A DNA stretch of 64,000 nucleotides from an uncultured Pseudomonadales bacterium. Lineage in GTDB: Bacteria; Pseudomonadota; Gammaproteobacteria; Pseudomonadales; Balneatricaceae. Shown here piece by piece: positions 50,343 through 59,729 of this stretch. Location of the stretch: the NCBI GenBank assembly GCA_943787595.1, contig CALSNA010000002.1, positions 1-64,000 of the forward strand. Reading direction: 5' to 3'. How positions within the stretch are numbered: position 1 is the first letter of the stretch; each line of letters opens with the position of its first letter. Made by a program: the position numbers and the translations under genes. Under the pieces are notes generated by a model. It searched no databases. It was not told where the DNA came from and saw only the letters and a program-made list of their open reading frames with translations.

Positions 50343-52577
50343 ATGATTAACAACAGATTACGTTTATCATTCTATCTTTGCGCTTTATTGATACTCAGCG
50401 CCTGTCAGCAATCCACTAAGCCAACCATAGGTGCCAATAATAACGTAAAAGCAACCAAGTCCTTACCAATAAAAGTTCCTAAAACTTCGGCAAACATAGA
50501 TAGTGATACATCAGCTGACCTAACTGCTATGGGGGTGCTGGAACAGCCATTAGTAATTAAACTTGACCTCACTCAAGCTGATTTTAATCACCATAAGGAT
50601 AAGTTTGAAACCCAGTCGGCAGATCCTTATGGCAGTCAAGTATATCAGCAACTGCCATTTGATATGATAAACACAAATCAGGGTAATATGATCCCACATG
50701 CAATGGCAAGTTTTGGCCAAGGCGAGGCAGCTATAGGTGAACCCGGGTTGGAAAACCCAACTCAAATACCTTTGCTAGCCATGCGCCGACCTTCTTTGCC
50801 CAACGAAGAAGACGAGTATTATTATGGCTTCATGCAAGAGCAGCTTCATGATTCTGATGCTAAAAAACCCAATGCTTCAGCTGAAGCATTGCTACAACAG
50901 GCAAAGCAGTTCCCAACTCGTGAACATCAACACTTGCTGTTGCAAGCAGCCAAGCTATTATTAGAGACAAATCACGATCAACAATCAGCCAGCCTGTTAG
51001 CACTTATAGAGCCTGCTTGGCTATCGCGCCTGCAGCGAACAGACTATATGGTGTTGCAAGCCATTATAGCACTGAAACAGTCCCACAGCCGCCATGCACT
51101 ATTCTGGCTGGAACGCCTACAATTGCTGCAGCTAGTTCAGACAGAATCTCAACTACATCAACTTCAGTCACTGCTAGCGGAAGCCTATGGTGCCAACGGC
51201 CAACCCATGGCAGCAGCTGATGCCTATATTACTTTAAGCCAACAGCAGAATAATATCCCAATAACAGTGATTAACGGACAAATCTGGAGCCAGTTAAAAC
51301 AAATTCCAGAGGTACTGCTGGAGGAACGAATCAAGCAAAGCAATGATGATTTAAACAAAGGCTGGTACGAATTGGCTTTACTGCATCTAAAATACCGGGA
51401 CCTTAAGCAACAGTTGCAGCAGTTGGAAAACTGGCGTCAAACAAGATCAAAACACCCGGCAAACCAATCCCTACCTGAAGAGTTGCAGAGTCTAGCTAAG
51501 CTAAGCCAAAAGCACCCAAGCCGAATTGGTCTGGCATTACCTATGCAAGGCAAGCTTGGTAAACTCGGACAGGCGTTACGTGATGGTTTCATGAGCGCCT
51601 ATTATCAAGCCATGAAAAACGGAGAAAGTCTACCTCAAATCACAATCTACGATACCAGCCAATCCAGCAATATGAATCCGATATACAATCAGGCTCTACA
51701 AGATCAGGTAGACCTTATTATTGGCCCACTGGACAAGCAGCGGGTCAAACAACTGGCACAAAAAACTGATATCCCTATCCCAACATTAGCAATGAACTAT
51801 ATTCCTGACATGCCTGAGAACCAAACACAATTACTACAATTTGGTCTGGCAGTGGAAGACGAAGGAATCCAAATTGCCAACAGAGCTTACAGGGATGATT
51901 ACCGCAATGCACTGGTGATATTACAGGATGCTCCTTGGGCTGCAAGAACCTTGGCAGCTTTTGCGAAACAATGGCAGCAGTTGGGCGGGAAAATCGTTGG
52001 CCAAGTCCGCTTTACTGGTGACCGTGATCACTCTAGCCAGATCAGCCAACTATTACTTATTGATCAAAGCAAGCAAAGAGCTAAAGAGATGCAGTTGATG
52101 CTGAAAGAAAAAATCAACAGCATACCCAGACGACGTCATGATGCCGATTTCATATTATTGCTGGCACTACCCAAAGATGCACGGCAAATTAAACCGATCT
52201 TAGCATTTCATTATGCAGGCGACCTGCCAGTATATGCGAGTCACCATATTTATGAAGGCACTGAGCAACCACAGAAGAATCAGGATCTCAATGGTATTGC
52301 TTTCACCGATCTGCCATGGGTGCTGCAGGTGTCAGGACAAAGCCAACAGTTGCAAAACGTTTGGCCTGAACGGAAAAAATACACCCGGCTACATGCGCTT
52401 GGATTTGACAGTTACCGACTGCACAACCGGCTACATCAACTGCAAGCAATTAAAGGCAGTCGACTTCATGGAGCTACTGGAGTGCTGAAAATAAATGAAC
52501 AGCAGCGCATTCAGGCCCAGCTGAATTGGGCTAAAATCAGTAATGGCAAAATCCAGTTGGTTCTTGATAGCCAATGA
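50343..52577 (+). CDS. lpoA: LpoA, outer-membrane activator of PBP1a
   Basis: LpoA is a lipoprotein that spans the periplasm and activates PBP1a. It has 744 residues. Seen: signal peptide with lipobox LSAC, Cys21 as the lipidation site; a low-complexity linker; a TPR-like helical domain (about 170-380); and a C-terminal periplasmic-binding-protein-like domain beginning RIGLALPMQGKLGKLGQALR, with DGFMSAYYQA and LIIGPLDKQRVKQLA. The end GVLKINEQQRIQAQLNWAKI is typical. It is the first gene of the lpoA-yraN-diaA-dolP set. Confidence 0.93.
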   Translation: MINNRLRLSFYLCALLILSACQQSTKPTIGANNNVKATKSLPIKVPKTSANIDSDTSADLTAMGVLEQPLVIKLDLTQADFNHHKDKFETQSADPYGSQVYQQLPFDMINTNQGNMIPHAMASFGQGEAAIGEPGLENPTQIPLLAMRRPSLPNEEDEYYYGFMQEQLHDSDAKKPNASAEALLQQAKQFPTREHQHLLLQAAKLLLETNHDQQSASLLALIEPAWLSRLQRTDYMVLQAIIALKQSHSRHALFWLERLQLLQLVQTESQLHQLQSLLAEAYGANGQPMAAADAYITLSQQQNNIPITVINGQIWSQLKQIPEVLLEERIKQSNDDLNKGWYELALLHLKYRDLKQQLQQLENWRQTRSKHPANQSLPEELQSLAKLSQKHPSRIGLALPMQGKLGKLGQALRDGFMSAYYQAMKNGESLPQITIYDTSQSSNMNPIYNQALQDQVDLIIGPLDKQRVKQLAQKTDIPIPTLAMNYIPDMPENQTQLLQFGLAVEDEGIQIANRAYRDDYRNALVILQDAPWAARTLAAFAKQWQQLGGKIVGQVRFTGDRDHSSQISQLLLIDQSKQRAKEMQLMLKEKINSIPRRRHDADFILLLALPKDARQIKPILAFHYAGDLPVYASHHIYEGTEQPQKNQDLNGIAFTDLPWVLQVSGQSQQLQNVWPERKKYTRLHALGFDSYRLHNRLHQLQAIKGSRLHGATGVLKINEQQRIQAQLNWAKISNGKIQLVLDSQ

Positions 52578-52932
52578 ATATAGGTCATGAAGCTGAAACA
52601 TGGGCCTGCCAACACATACAACAACGAGGCTGGCAAATTATCACACGTAATTTCGGCTGGTCGGGTGGAGAAATCGATATCGTTGCTACCCAGGCAGATC
52701 AATTAGCGTTTATCGAAGTACGATATCGACGCAATCAAGTCATGGGTGGCGCTATTGCCAGTGTGGATTTGGCCAAACAAAGACGTATCTTGAATACTGC
52801 CAAGTTTTTTTGCAGCAATATATCCGTTATCAGAAATATCAGTGCCGATTTGATGTCGTAACTATCAACGGCATGCCCGGCACAAAACTTAAACTAGAAT
52901 GGCTACAGAATGCTTTCCAATCGATTAATTAA
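52574..52932 (+). pseudogene. yraN: YraN (UPF0102, endonuclease-like fold), frameshifted in a T tract
   Basis: UPF0102 proteins have a restriction-endonuclease-like fold and unknown function. The N-terminal two thirds are intact: GHEAETWACQHIQQRGWQII, GEIDIVATQADQLAFIEVR and the last conserved part AKQRRILNTAK. Directly after, at the T7 run near 52805-52811, the phase is lost. The expected continuation (QQYIRYQKYQCRFDVVTING, then KLKLEWLQNAFQSIN) is found one base out and ends at 52930-52932. One extra T would restore it. Because homopolymer slippage by RNA polymerase can rescue such genes in AT-rich bacteria, some functional product is possible. The start overlaps the lpoA stop by 4 bases. 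Confidence 0.85.
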
Positions 52933-53227
52933 AATCATATCTACATGATTATTTATTGTAGTAAACACTCATATTCATCTCACCAACACAGCCTTTTATG
53001 TCATTCAGGCTACGACTGTGGACGATGATAGGCTACCATGGAAAATCTTCATCTTCCCAATTGATAAATACCTATTTAAATACTGGCATTGTAGCAACCA
53101 TTCGCCTTCGTTACTGTTAGTTCTTTTACTAGGGGCTAGAACTGTGTGTATTAATCAGGACTTGATGTTGAAACTGTTTTTCCATAATTACAAATTTTAA
53201 ATTTAGTCTATAATCAGGCAGGTATCC

Positions 53228-53821
53228 ATGAAATTTCAAGAACGGGTTATTGATCAATTTCACGAGCATATGGGATGCATGGCAGAAAGTGCAGAAAGAC
53301 TGACACCTGATATTGCCATAGCCAGTAGTATGTTACTTAACTGTTTGCTTGATGATGGTAAGATATTGGTCTGCGGTAACGGTGGCAACGGCGCCAATGG
53401 ACAACACTTTTGTGCCGGCCTATTAAACCGATTTCAACAGGAACGGCCAGGTCTTCCAGCATTAAATTTAGCGGCTGATAGTGTCAGTCTGATGGCCATT
53501 GCTAAAGACAGCACCCTGCAAGATATTTTTGCCATTCAAGTTAGAGCATTGGGGCAAGGTAATGATATTCTGTTGGCCTTATCTGATGAGGGTAATTGCG
53601 CTAATGTAGTGCAGGCTATGCAGGCCGCCCATGATCGACAAATGCGAGTTATCATTATTACTGGTGAGTCAGGCGGAAATATGACCTCTTTACTGTACCC
53701 CGATGATATGGCCATATTAATACCCACCACTAACAGGCCAATTATTTATCAGCTACAATTGGTTATTATACACAGTGTATGTGACTTAATTGAGTTTCAA
53801 CTTTTCCGGAGTAATGAGTAA
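53228..53821 (+). CDS. diaA: DiaA/GmhA-type SIS-domain protein
   Basis: DiaA promotes DnaA assembly at the origin; its paralogue GmhA is a phosphoheptose isomerase. The 197-residue protein has the SIS core with ILVCGNGGNGANGQHFCAGL at about 46-65, LNLAADSVSLMAIAKD and the RPIIYQLQLVIIHSVCDLIE end typical of DiaA. Its place after yraN and before dolP matches DiaA. One residue of note is the GNGGNGANG loop, where most relatives read GNGGSAAD or GNGGSAAN; whether this changes function is unclear. Confidence 0.88.
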   Translation: MKFQERVIDQFHEHMGCMAESAERLTPDIAIASSMLLNCLLDDGKILVCGNGGNGANGQHFCAGLLNRFQQERPGLPALNLAADSVSLMAIAKDSTLQDIFAIQVRALGQGNDILLALSDEGNCANVVQAMQAAHDRQMRVIIITGESGGNMTSLLYPDDMAILIPTTNRPIIYQLQLVIIHSVCDLIEFQLFRSNE

Positions 53822-54391
53822 ATGCAATACCCACCCCTTATTAGCCTGTTTATGGCGCTTGCCTTAACGATGGCCAGCGCCTGTACTCCCACTCTAAGCA
53901 ATCATCTTATTGTTGATCAAAAAGGGCAACGAACACTGGGGACCATGTATAATGACCAGCTTATTGAAATTACGGTTAGAAACCATGCTGTTAATTCATC
54001 ACTGCTGTTAAAGGCTGCTCATTTTAATGTGACAAGCTTTAACGGCATTGTTTTACTTACCGGGCAAGTTCCTTCAAAAAACGCAAAAATTCTAATTGCA
54101 TCTAAAGCAAGGCAGATTAGCAATGTGCGTGAGGTACATAATGAAATGACAGTTTCCAAACCTATTAACCTATCAGCCAAGACTAAGGATTCACTGGCCA
54201 CCACCAAGATTACTGCTCGAATGATGCTTGAAAACAACTTTCCTGTTTCACGTATTAAAGTTATTACTGAAGACAGTGTAGTATATTTGATGGGATTAGT
54301 AACCAGCACTGAAGCAAGCTGGGCCGTTAACCTAACTCGTCGTAACCGCGGCGTTCAAAAAATAGTCAAGGTATTTGAATATATAAACTGA
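53822..54391 (+). CDS. dolP: DolP (YraP), BON-domain outer-membrane lipoprotein
   Basis: DolP supports outer membrane integrity and BAM function. It has 189 residues: a signal peptide with lipobox ASAC (Cys21), then two BON domains (about 47-113, with FNGIVLLTGQVPSKNAKIL and VREVHNEM; and about 125-189, with VVYLMGLVTSTEASWAVNL). The start directly abuts the diaA stop. It is the last gene of the operon; a possible terminator follows at 54450. Confidence 0.9.
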   Translation: MQYPPLISLFMALALTMASACTPTLSNHLIVDQKGQRTLGTMYNDQLIEITVRNHAVNSSLLLKAAHFNVTSFNGIVLLTGQVPSKNAKILIASKARQISNVREVHNEMTVSKPINLSAKTKDSLATTKITARMMLENNFPVSRIKVITEDSVVYLMGLVTSTEASWAVNLTRRNRGVQKIVKVFEYIN

Positions 54392-54449
54392 TGTGTAGTA
54401 AGCACACTATAGGGTAAAGTCGTAAGACTGGTTTGATATTGTAAACGTT

Positions 54450-54470
54450 ATGGCTGAAGCCATCTGTTTT
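54450..54470 (+). terminator. Possible weak terminator after dolP
   Basis: A short stem ATGGC/GCCAT (54450-54454 with 54459-54463) and a TGAA loop is followed by CTGTTTT. The stem is short and the T-run brief, so efficiency would be modest. Confidence 0.4.
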
Positions 54471-54628
54471 GAACCATATTACTTACTAAAATAATGCCTT
54501 TTTGCTAGATACAAGAGCTTTCACTTTTTAATGTTGCAACGTTCCACTTCAAAACACGTTATCAAATACTTACAGCACATCGGACTTGCGTATTGTGACC
54601 TCACTAACAGATTAAACCATGTGAATGG

Positions 54629-55051
54629 CTATTTTACCACCTTGAGTGTGGGCCTTGGGGACTTTACACTGGATTTAGCAGTGCTTATCGGTGTAGACTG
54701 AATATGTCCAGGCGGCTTTAGTCCATCTGGCTCAGGGATACCAGGCTCCATACCAAAACCCATCCCCTGTCTGGTTTCACGGGCATAAATGGCTAGTACA
54801 GACATTACTGGCACATAAACATTCATAGAAACACCACTAAACCTAGCATTGAACTCGATGGCTTCATTACCTAAATTGAGTGCTTGAACTGCTGATGGCT
54901 TAATATTCAATGTGATCCGACCGTCTATAACGTAACGTTCAGGTACATTCACATCATCGGTAGTTGCATCAACCACTAATTGGGGGGTAGCACCATGATC
55001 AAGAATCCAGTCATTGAGGGCACGAATCAGGTAAGGTCGACTAGGTCTCAT
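54629..55051 (-). CDS. sspB: SspB, ClpXP adaptor
   Basis: SspB delivers ssrA-tagged proteins to ClpXP. It has 140 residues: the folded domain with RPYLIRALNDWILDHGATPQ, LNIKPSAVQALNL, IEFNARFSGV and ARETRQGMGF, then a flexible proline-rich linker. It ends in RPTLKVVK, the ClpX-binding tail motif. It lies downstream of sspA on the same strand (78 bases). Confidence 0.94.
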   Translation of the reverse strand: MRPSRPYLIRALNDWILDHGATPQLVVDATTDDVNVPERYVIDGRITLNIKPSAVQALNLGNEAIEFNARFSGVSMNVYVPVMSVLAIYARETRQGMGFGMEPGIPEPDGLKPPGHIQSTPISTAKSSVKSPRPTLKVVK

Positions 55052-55129
55052 AAAGAATTATTTCTGGGTAATCATCAGGATATTTCCAATTAATCGCATA
55101 GCCCAATCTATACAGAAGTTAAGGAAGCA

Positions 55130-55759
55130 CTATAGGTGCATTTCTCGTTCTGTTTCAGACAAGCTTTCCTGAAAGCTATCTCGTTCAAATAGACGCGCCA
55201 TATAACTCAACATAGGCCCAGCTTGCTGTGATGGCAATGTTATACCAAGTTGCGACAACCTCCAAAGAATGGGAGCAATAAAGCAATCAACAAGTGTGAA
55301 ATCTTCACTCATAAAGTAGTCTTTTTCAGCCAGTATCGGTGATATAGCAATCAGGCCATCTTTTAGCTCTTGTTGAGCTTGAGCAACTACTGAATCATCT
55401 TTAGAACTGAGTATCAAGTTGGCAAGACGACACCAATCGCGTTCAATACGATAAATAAGTAGTCTGCTTTCTGCTCTAGCCACTGGATAGACTGGTAATA
55501 AGGGAGGGTGTGGAAAACGCTCATCGAGATATTCCATAATTACATTTGACTGATATAGCACCAGATCCCTATCGACCAAGGTCGGTAGGCTGTTATATGG
55601 ATTAATATCTGCCAACTCTTCGAGCTCATGGTCAGTATCTACATCAATAATATCAACAGTTACACCCTTTTCAGCTAGCACAATACGAACACGGTGACTA
55701 TAGTGGCTAGCGCCGTCTGAAAAGAAGCTCATTGAAGAGCGCTTAGCTATGACACCCAT
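55130..55759 (-). CDS. sspA: SspA, stringent starvation protein A
   Basis: SspA is a GST-fold protein that binds RNA polymerase and modulates transcription under starvation. It has 209 residues: MSFFSDGASHYSHRVRIVLA at about 10-29, INPYNSLPTLVDRDLVLYQS, MEYLDERFPHPPLLP and a helical C-terminal domain with DFTLVDCFIAPILWRL. The invariant PHPPLLP surface loop is intact. It lies between petC and sspB. Confidence 0.95.
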   Translation of the reverse strand: MGVIAKRSSMSFFSDGASHYSHRVRIVLAEKGVTVDIIDVDTDHELEELADINPYNSLPTLVDRDLVLYQSNVIMEYLDERFPHPPLLPVYPVARAESRLLIYRIERDWCRLANLILSSKDDSVVAQAQQELKDGLIAISPILAEKDYFMSEDFTLVDCFIAPILWRLSQLGITLPSQQAGPMLSYMARLFERDSFQESLSETEREMHL

Positions 55760-55982
55760 GTAAGTTTACCTCAATAATTAATTGATCAGTTCTATTACAG
55801 GAAGCTTAAACATGACATATCTAGTGATATGGTTTAGCTACATGCAAAGATTTATAGGAGATATCTGTAATACTATTGTACCCAGTGGTAACAAACTGGC
55901 AACATCTTTATGACGCACCAATCTGTTAATAACTGGATTTTGGATTATTAATGAACTCGACTAGAAATATTATCGTGATTTT

Positions 55983-56741
55983 CTACTTAATATCTCGCCA
56001 ATACTCTTTGTAAAGAAAATAGAACAAGGTCGTCAGCAAGAGTAGAAATAAAATAGTATAAATACCAATACGCTTGCTAGCAGCAGCATTCGGATTAGAC
56101 ATATATACCATAAAGTTAGTTAAGTCACGCACAGTTTCTTCAAACTCAACTGGGGTCATAACACCAGTATCTGCCTTAACCTTTAACTGACAGCTTATTA
56201 CGTCCGAGGGCTCATTATTATGTTCATCTTCGTTAGGTGTTGTCTGACAAACCCGTTCCTGAATACCCTGCAACTTAGACAGCACATTAGGCATGCCAAC
56301 GTTCTCGAAAACGGTATTGTTAACGCCATAGGGTCGATCACTATCTGCATAAAAACTTAGTAAGTAAGAATAAACCCAGTCAGAACCACGCAGGTTTACT
56401 GAATTAGTAAGATCGGGAGGGGGAGCACCAAACCACTTAGCAGCTTGATTGGATCGCATTGCATTGGTCATATGTTCACCAACTTTTTGATCACTAAATA
56501 CTAAATGTTCTAATACGAGATCTACTGGCATACCTAAGTCTTCTGCAGCGCGCTCATAGCGCTGGTATTGAGCGCTGTGGCAACCTAAACAATAGTTAAC
56601 AAAAGTTTTCATGCCTTTTTGGCGTGACTGTTGATCTTGAATGTCAATATTAGCATCTTGTAATTTTACACTCGTACCGACGGCAGCTATTAGTGAGCTA
56701 GAAACCAGTGTAATGAAGGCCATCAGGATTAGTTTTTTCAT
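55983..56741 (-). CDS. petC: Cytochrome c1 of the bc1 complex
   Basis: This haem c subunit passes electrons to cytochrome c. From the ATG at 56741, which overlaps the petB stop (ATGA), it has 252 residues; the longer frame lies in petB. Seen: a signal peptide (LILMAFITLVSSSLIAA), haem motif CLGCH at about 41-45 in FVNYCLGCHSAQYQRYERAA, a methionine-ligand candidate in the VGMPNVLSKLQG region, and a C-terminal anchor TILFLLLLTTLFYFLYKEYW. Confidence 0.93.
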   Translation of the reverse strand: MKKLILMAFITLVSSSLIAAVGTSVKLQDANIDIQDQQSRQKGMKTFVNYCLGCHSAQYQRYERAAEDLGMPVDLVLEHLVFSDQKVGEHMTNAMRSNQAAKWFGAPPPDLTNSVNLRGSDWVYSYLLSFYADSDRPYGVNNTVFENVGMPNVLSKLQGIQERVCQTTPNEDEHNNEPSDVISCQLKVKADTGVMTPVEFEETVRDLTNFMVYMSNPNAAASKRIGIYTILFLLLLTTLFYFLYKEYWRDIK

Positions 56742-58006
56742 GTTATAGTAATCCTCTCTGGCGGAGTTTTGGTTGCTTCTATGCGGGTATAAAACGGCAT
56801 CAGAATAAAAAAGAGAAAATATATCCCTGTAGCAATCTGGGCGAGTAAAGTACGTTCTTCTGTAGTGGGAATAGCTCCGAGAATTCCCAAAGTAATGAAG
56901 CATACGACAAACGAGGCTAATCCAATTCGGCTGAGCACGCCCTTATATCGCATGGAACGTACTGGACTGCGATCTAGCCAAGGCAACACAAATAAAATGG
57001 CTATAGAACCAGCCATCACTATTACTCCAAAGAACTTTGCATCAATCATGCCCCAGAAATTAAAGGTGCAAGCACGCAACATCGCATAGAAGGGGGTGTA
57101 GTACCATACTGGAGCAATATGTTCTGGAGTCTTAAGGGGGTTAGCTGGTTCATAGTTGGGTTTCTCAATAAAGTAGCCACCCATTTCAGGAAAGAAAAAG
57201 ATAATCAAACAAAACACGATCAGAAATACACCGATGCCAACCAAATCCTTAACCACAAAATACGGATGCATTGGGACACCGTCCAAAGGCACACCGTTAA
57301 CATCTTTATGATTTTTAATCTCAACCCCATCCGGGTTGTTGGAACCAGTTTCATGCAAGGCAATCAAGTGTAATACCACTAGTCCTAACAGTACAATTGG
57401 CAAGGCAATTACATGCAAGGAAAAGAAGCGATTTAAGGTAATACCGGATATCAGGTAGTCACCACGAATCCACTGGGCTAGATCTTCCCCAATCAGGGGA
57501 ATGGCACTGAATAGTGACACAATAACCTGAGCACCCCAGTAGGACATATTACCCCAAGGCAGCAGATAACCGAAGAAACCCTCAGCCATCAGCACGAGAT
57601 AAATGCACATGCCGAACAGCCAAATTAATTCTCTGGGCTTTTTGTAAGACCCATACATCAAACCACGGAACATGTGCAGGTAGATTACAGCGAAGAATGC
57701 TGACGCACCGGTGGAGTGCATATAACGGATAATCCAGCCCATCTCAACATCACGCATAATATATTCTATCGAAGCGAACGCACCTTCAGCAGTCGGCTCA
57801 TAGGACATCGTCAACCAGATACCAGTTAATAGTTGATTAACCAGTATAAACAAAGATAGCACGCCGAAAAGATACCAGACATTAAAGTTCTTTGGCACAT
57901 AGTACTTAGACATATGATCTTCCCACATCTGGGTGAGGGGAAAACGATCATCAATCCAGCGCATAATACCCGTTTCAGCTTTACTCCGATCAGGATTACC
58001 GGCCAT
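56738..58006 (-). CDS. petB: Cytochrome b of the bc1 complex
   Basis: This is the quinol-oxidising membrane subunit with two b haems. It has 422 residues and about eight TM helices. Seen: YVPKNFNVWYLFGVLSLF, SIEYIMRDVEMGWIIRYMHS with a haem histidine, LHMFRGLMYGSYKKPRE, FFGYLLPWGNMSYWGAQVI (Qo site), and RFFSLHVIALPIVLLG. The Qo PEW loop is seen as HIAPVWYYTPFYAMLR with PVWY in place of PEW, as in many proteobacteria. The ATG overlaps the petA stop as TAATG. Confidence 0.94.
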   Translation of the reverse strand: MAGNPDRSKAETGIMRWIDDRFPLTQMWEDHMSKYYVPKNFNVWYLFGVLSLFILVNQLLTGIWLTMSYEPTAEGAFASIEYIMRDVEMGWIIRYMHSTGASAFFAVIYLHMFRGLMYGSYKKPRELIWLFGMCIYLVLMAEGFFGYLLPWGNMSYWGAQVIVSLFSAIPLIGEDLAQWIRGDYLISGITLNRFFSLHVIALPIVLLGLVVLHLIALHETGSNNPDGVEIKNHKDVNGVPLDGVPMHPYFVVKDLVGIGVFLIVFCLIIFFFPEMGGYFIEKPNYEPANPLKTPEHIAPVWYYTPFYAMLRACTFNFWGMIDAKFFGVIVMAGSIAILFVLPWLDRSPVRSMRYKGVLSRIGLASFVVCFITLGILGAIPTTEERTLLAQIATGIYFLFFILMPFYTRIEATKTPPERITIT

Positions 58007-58599
58007 TATACCTTACCTCCATCTTTACCAATAACAATAACGGTATCATTGACGTAGTAATGAGGGGGAACCTCCAAATTGGTTGGGGCAGGGAAACCTG
58101 CATAGACACGACCAGACAGGTCAAAGCGTGAACCATGACAGGGACAGAAAAAACCACCTTTCCATTCAGGCCCTAAGTCAGCAGGCGCTAACTCTGGGCG
58201 ATAAGTTGGCGAACACCCCAAATGAGTGCATAAGCCAGTCATCACCATAATTTCTGGTCGCAAAGAACGGTTTGGCCCTACAGGAATGTAGTCTGGCTGC
58301 TTGGAGTTTACTGATGCAGGATCAGCTAGTATACCATCTAGTTCTGACAAACTATTTAGCGACCCCTGAGTACGACGCACCACCCAAACTGGCTTGCCAC
58401 GCCACTCAACAATCATCTGCTGTCCTGCTTCTAGCTTGCTGATATCTATCTTGACTGGAGCGCCTGCTGCACGTGCTTTAGCACTTGGAGTCCAAGAGGC
58501 TACAAAAGGTACGGCCACTCCAATGGCACCGACTGCACTGACTATGGAGGTTGCTCCAATCAATAACCGGCGGCGGTTTTTATTTACGCCATCATTCAT
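58006..58599 (-). CDS. petA: Rieske iron-sulfur subunit of the bc1 complex
   Basis: This subunit carries the 2Fe-2S cluster. It has 197 residues. Seen: [20 protein letters not shown], a twin-arginine-type N-terminal anchor, then the Rieske cluster boxes CTHLGCSP and [10 protein letters not shown] (Cys-x-His and Cys-x-x-His ligands all present), and [14 protein letters not shown] at the end. It is the first gene of petABC, 72 bases after rpsI. Confidence 0.95.
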   Translation of the reverse strand: MNDGVNKNRRRLLIGATSIVSAVGAIGVAVPFVASWTPSAKARAAGAPVKIDISKLEAGQQMIVEWRGKPVWVVRRTQGSLNSLSELDGILADPASVNSKQPDYIPVGPNRSLRPEIMVMTGLCTHLGCSPTYRPELAPADLGPEWKGGFFCPCHGSRFDLSGRVYAGFPAPTNLEVPPHYYVNDTVIVIGKDGGKV

Positions 58600-58671
58600 A
58601 ATTTATTTGCTCTCCAGAAATTGTAATCAAGCTTAAACGAGCATAGCAAGAAGTTTTGCAAGCATAGCTAG

Positions 58672-59064
58672 TTAACGCTTGGAGAACTGTGGCCGTTTGC
58701 GTGCTTTGCGGAGCCCTACTTTCTTACGTTCAACGGAACGCGCATCACGTGTTACGAAACCTGCTTGACGCAATGGGGCACGCAATGTTTCATCGAATTG
58801 CATCAAGGCTCGAGTAATACCATGACGGATAGCACCAGCTTGGCCAAAACTACCACCACCTTTCACAGTTATCATAGCATCAAATTTATCGTTATTATCA
58901 GTTAACTGGAGTGGCTGACGCACGATCATTCGCGCAGTTTCACGACCAAAGTAAACCTCTAAGGATTGCTTATTAACCGTTATATTTCCTCTTCCTGGAG
59001 TCAAGAAAACACGCGCTGTAGAGGTTTTACGACGACCTGTACCATAGTATTGAATAGCGGACAT
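58672..59064 (-). CDS. rpsI: 30S ribosomal protein S9
   Basis: S9 binds 16S rRNA near the P site with its C-terminal tail. From the ATG at 59064 it has 130 residues, equal to E. coli; the longer frame overlaps rplM. Seen: [54 protein letters not shown] and the tail PQFSKR. It lies 10 bases after rplM. Confidence 0.97.
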   Translation of the reverse strand: MSAIQYYGTGRRKTSTARVFLTPGRGNITVNKQSLEVYFGRETARMIVRQPLQLTDNNDKFDAMITVKGGGSFGQAGAIRHGITRALMQFDETLRAPLRQAGFVTRDARSVERKKVGLRKARKRPQFSKR

Positions 59065-59074
59065 GATAATCTCC

Positions 59075-59503
59075 TTACAGACGTAAAAGCTGTGGTTGCT
59101 GTGCAGTGTGGGGATGTTGACCGCCGGCATAAACTTTCAGCTTATTGTACATGAGCCGGCCCAAAGGCCCTCTAGGCAACATACCTTTGACTGCAAATTC
59201 AATCGTACGTTCAGGCACATGAGCAATCATTTTGCCAAAAGAAATACGGCGCAAACCACCGGGGTAGCCCGTATGGCGGTAATATATTTTGTCCCTAGCC
59301 TTGTTACCGGTTACATGAACTTGTGCGGCATTGATAACCACAATATAGTCTCCAGTATCGACATGAGGAGTATACTCAGGCTTGTGCTTACCACGCAAAC
59401 GACGGGCAATTTCGCTGGCTAGACGTCCTAGCGTTTTGCCTGTTGCGTCAACGACATACCAGTCGTGTTTGACATCAGTTGGTTTAGTGCTCAGGGTTTT
59501 CAT
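59075..59503 (-). CDS. rplM: 50S ribosomal protein L13
   Basis: L13 is an early 50S assembly protein. It has 142 residues. Seen: [75 protein letters not shown] and [15 protein letters not shown]. It is the first gene of rplM-rpsI-petABC, a typical gammaproteobacterial operon. Confidence 0.97.
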   Translation of the reverse strand: MKTLSTKPTDVKHDWYVVDATGKTLGRLASEIARRLRGKHKPEYTPHVDTGDYIVVINAAQVHVTGNKARDKIYYRHTGYPGGLRRISFGKMIAHVPERTIEFAVKGMLPRGPLGRLMYNKLKVYAGGQHPHTAQQPQLLRL

Positions 59504-59658
59504 TTTAATTAACCTTAAATCATTAAATCGAGCATGCCACAGTTAAGGCTAAACCAACTGCTCGGGTGCTCCCTTACATCAATTAATGCAGCGAAACATG
59601 CGTTTTGACTGCAACTCAAGATATTTATTGCCATTTTTTAGTGAATGATGAGGCGCGA

Positions 59659-59664
59659 ATTATA
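59659..59664 (-). promoter_or_regulatory. Candidate -10 box of the rplM operon promoter
   Basis: A consensus TATAAT on the minus strand is followed by GC-rich TCGCGCC, with predicted initiation near 59652, giving a leader of about 150 bases before the rplM ATG. The -35 (TAGCAA, 17 bases upstream) is weak. The GC-rich stretch right after the -10 is typical of stringently controlled promoters of translation genes (inference). Confidence 0.6.
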
Positions 59665-59729
59665 CAGGAAACAATAATTCCTTGCTAAGAAAATTATGTT
59701 ATTTTTTATTCTGGTAAGGCTAATTGCCA

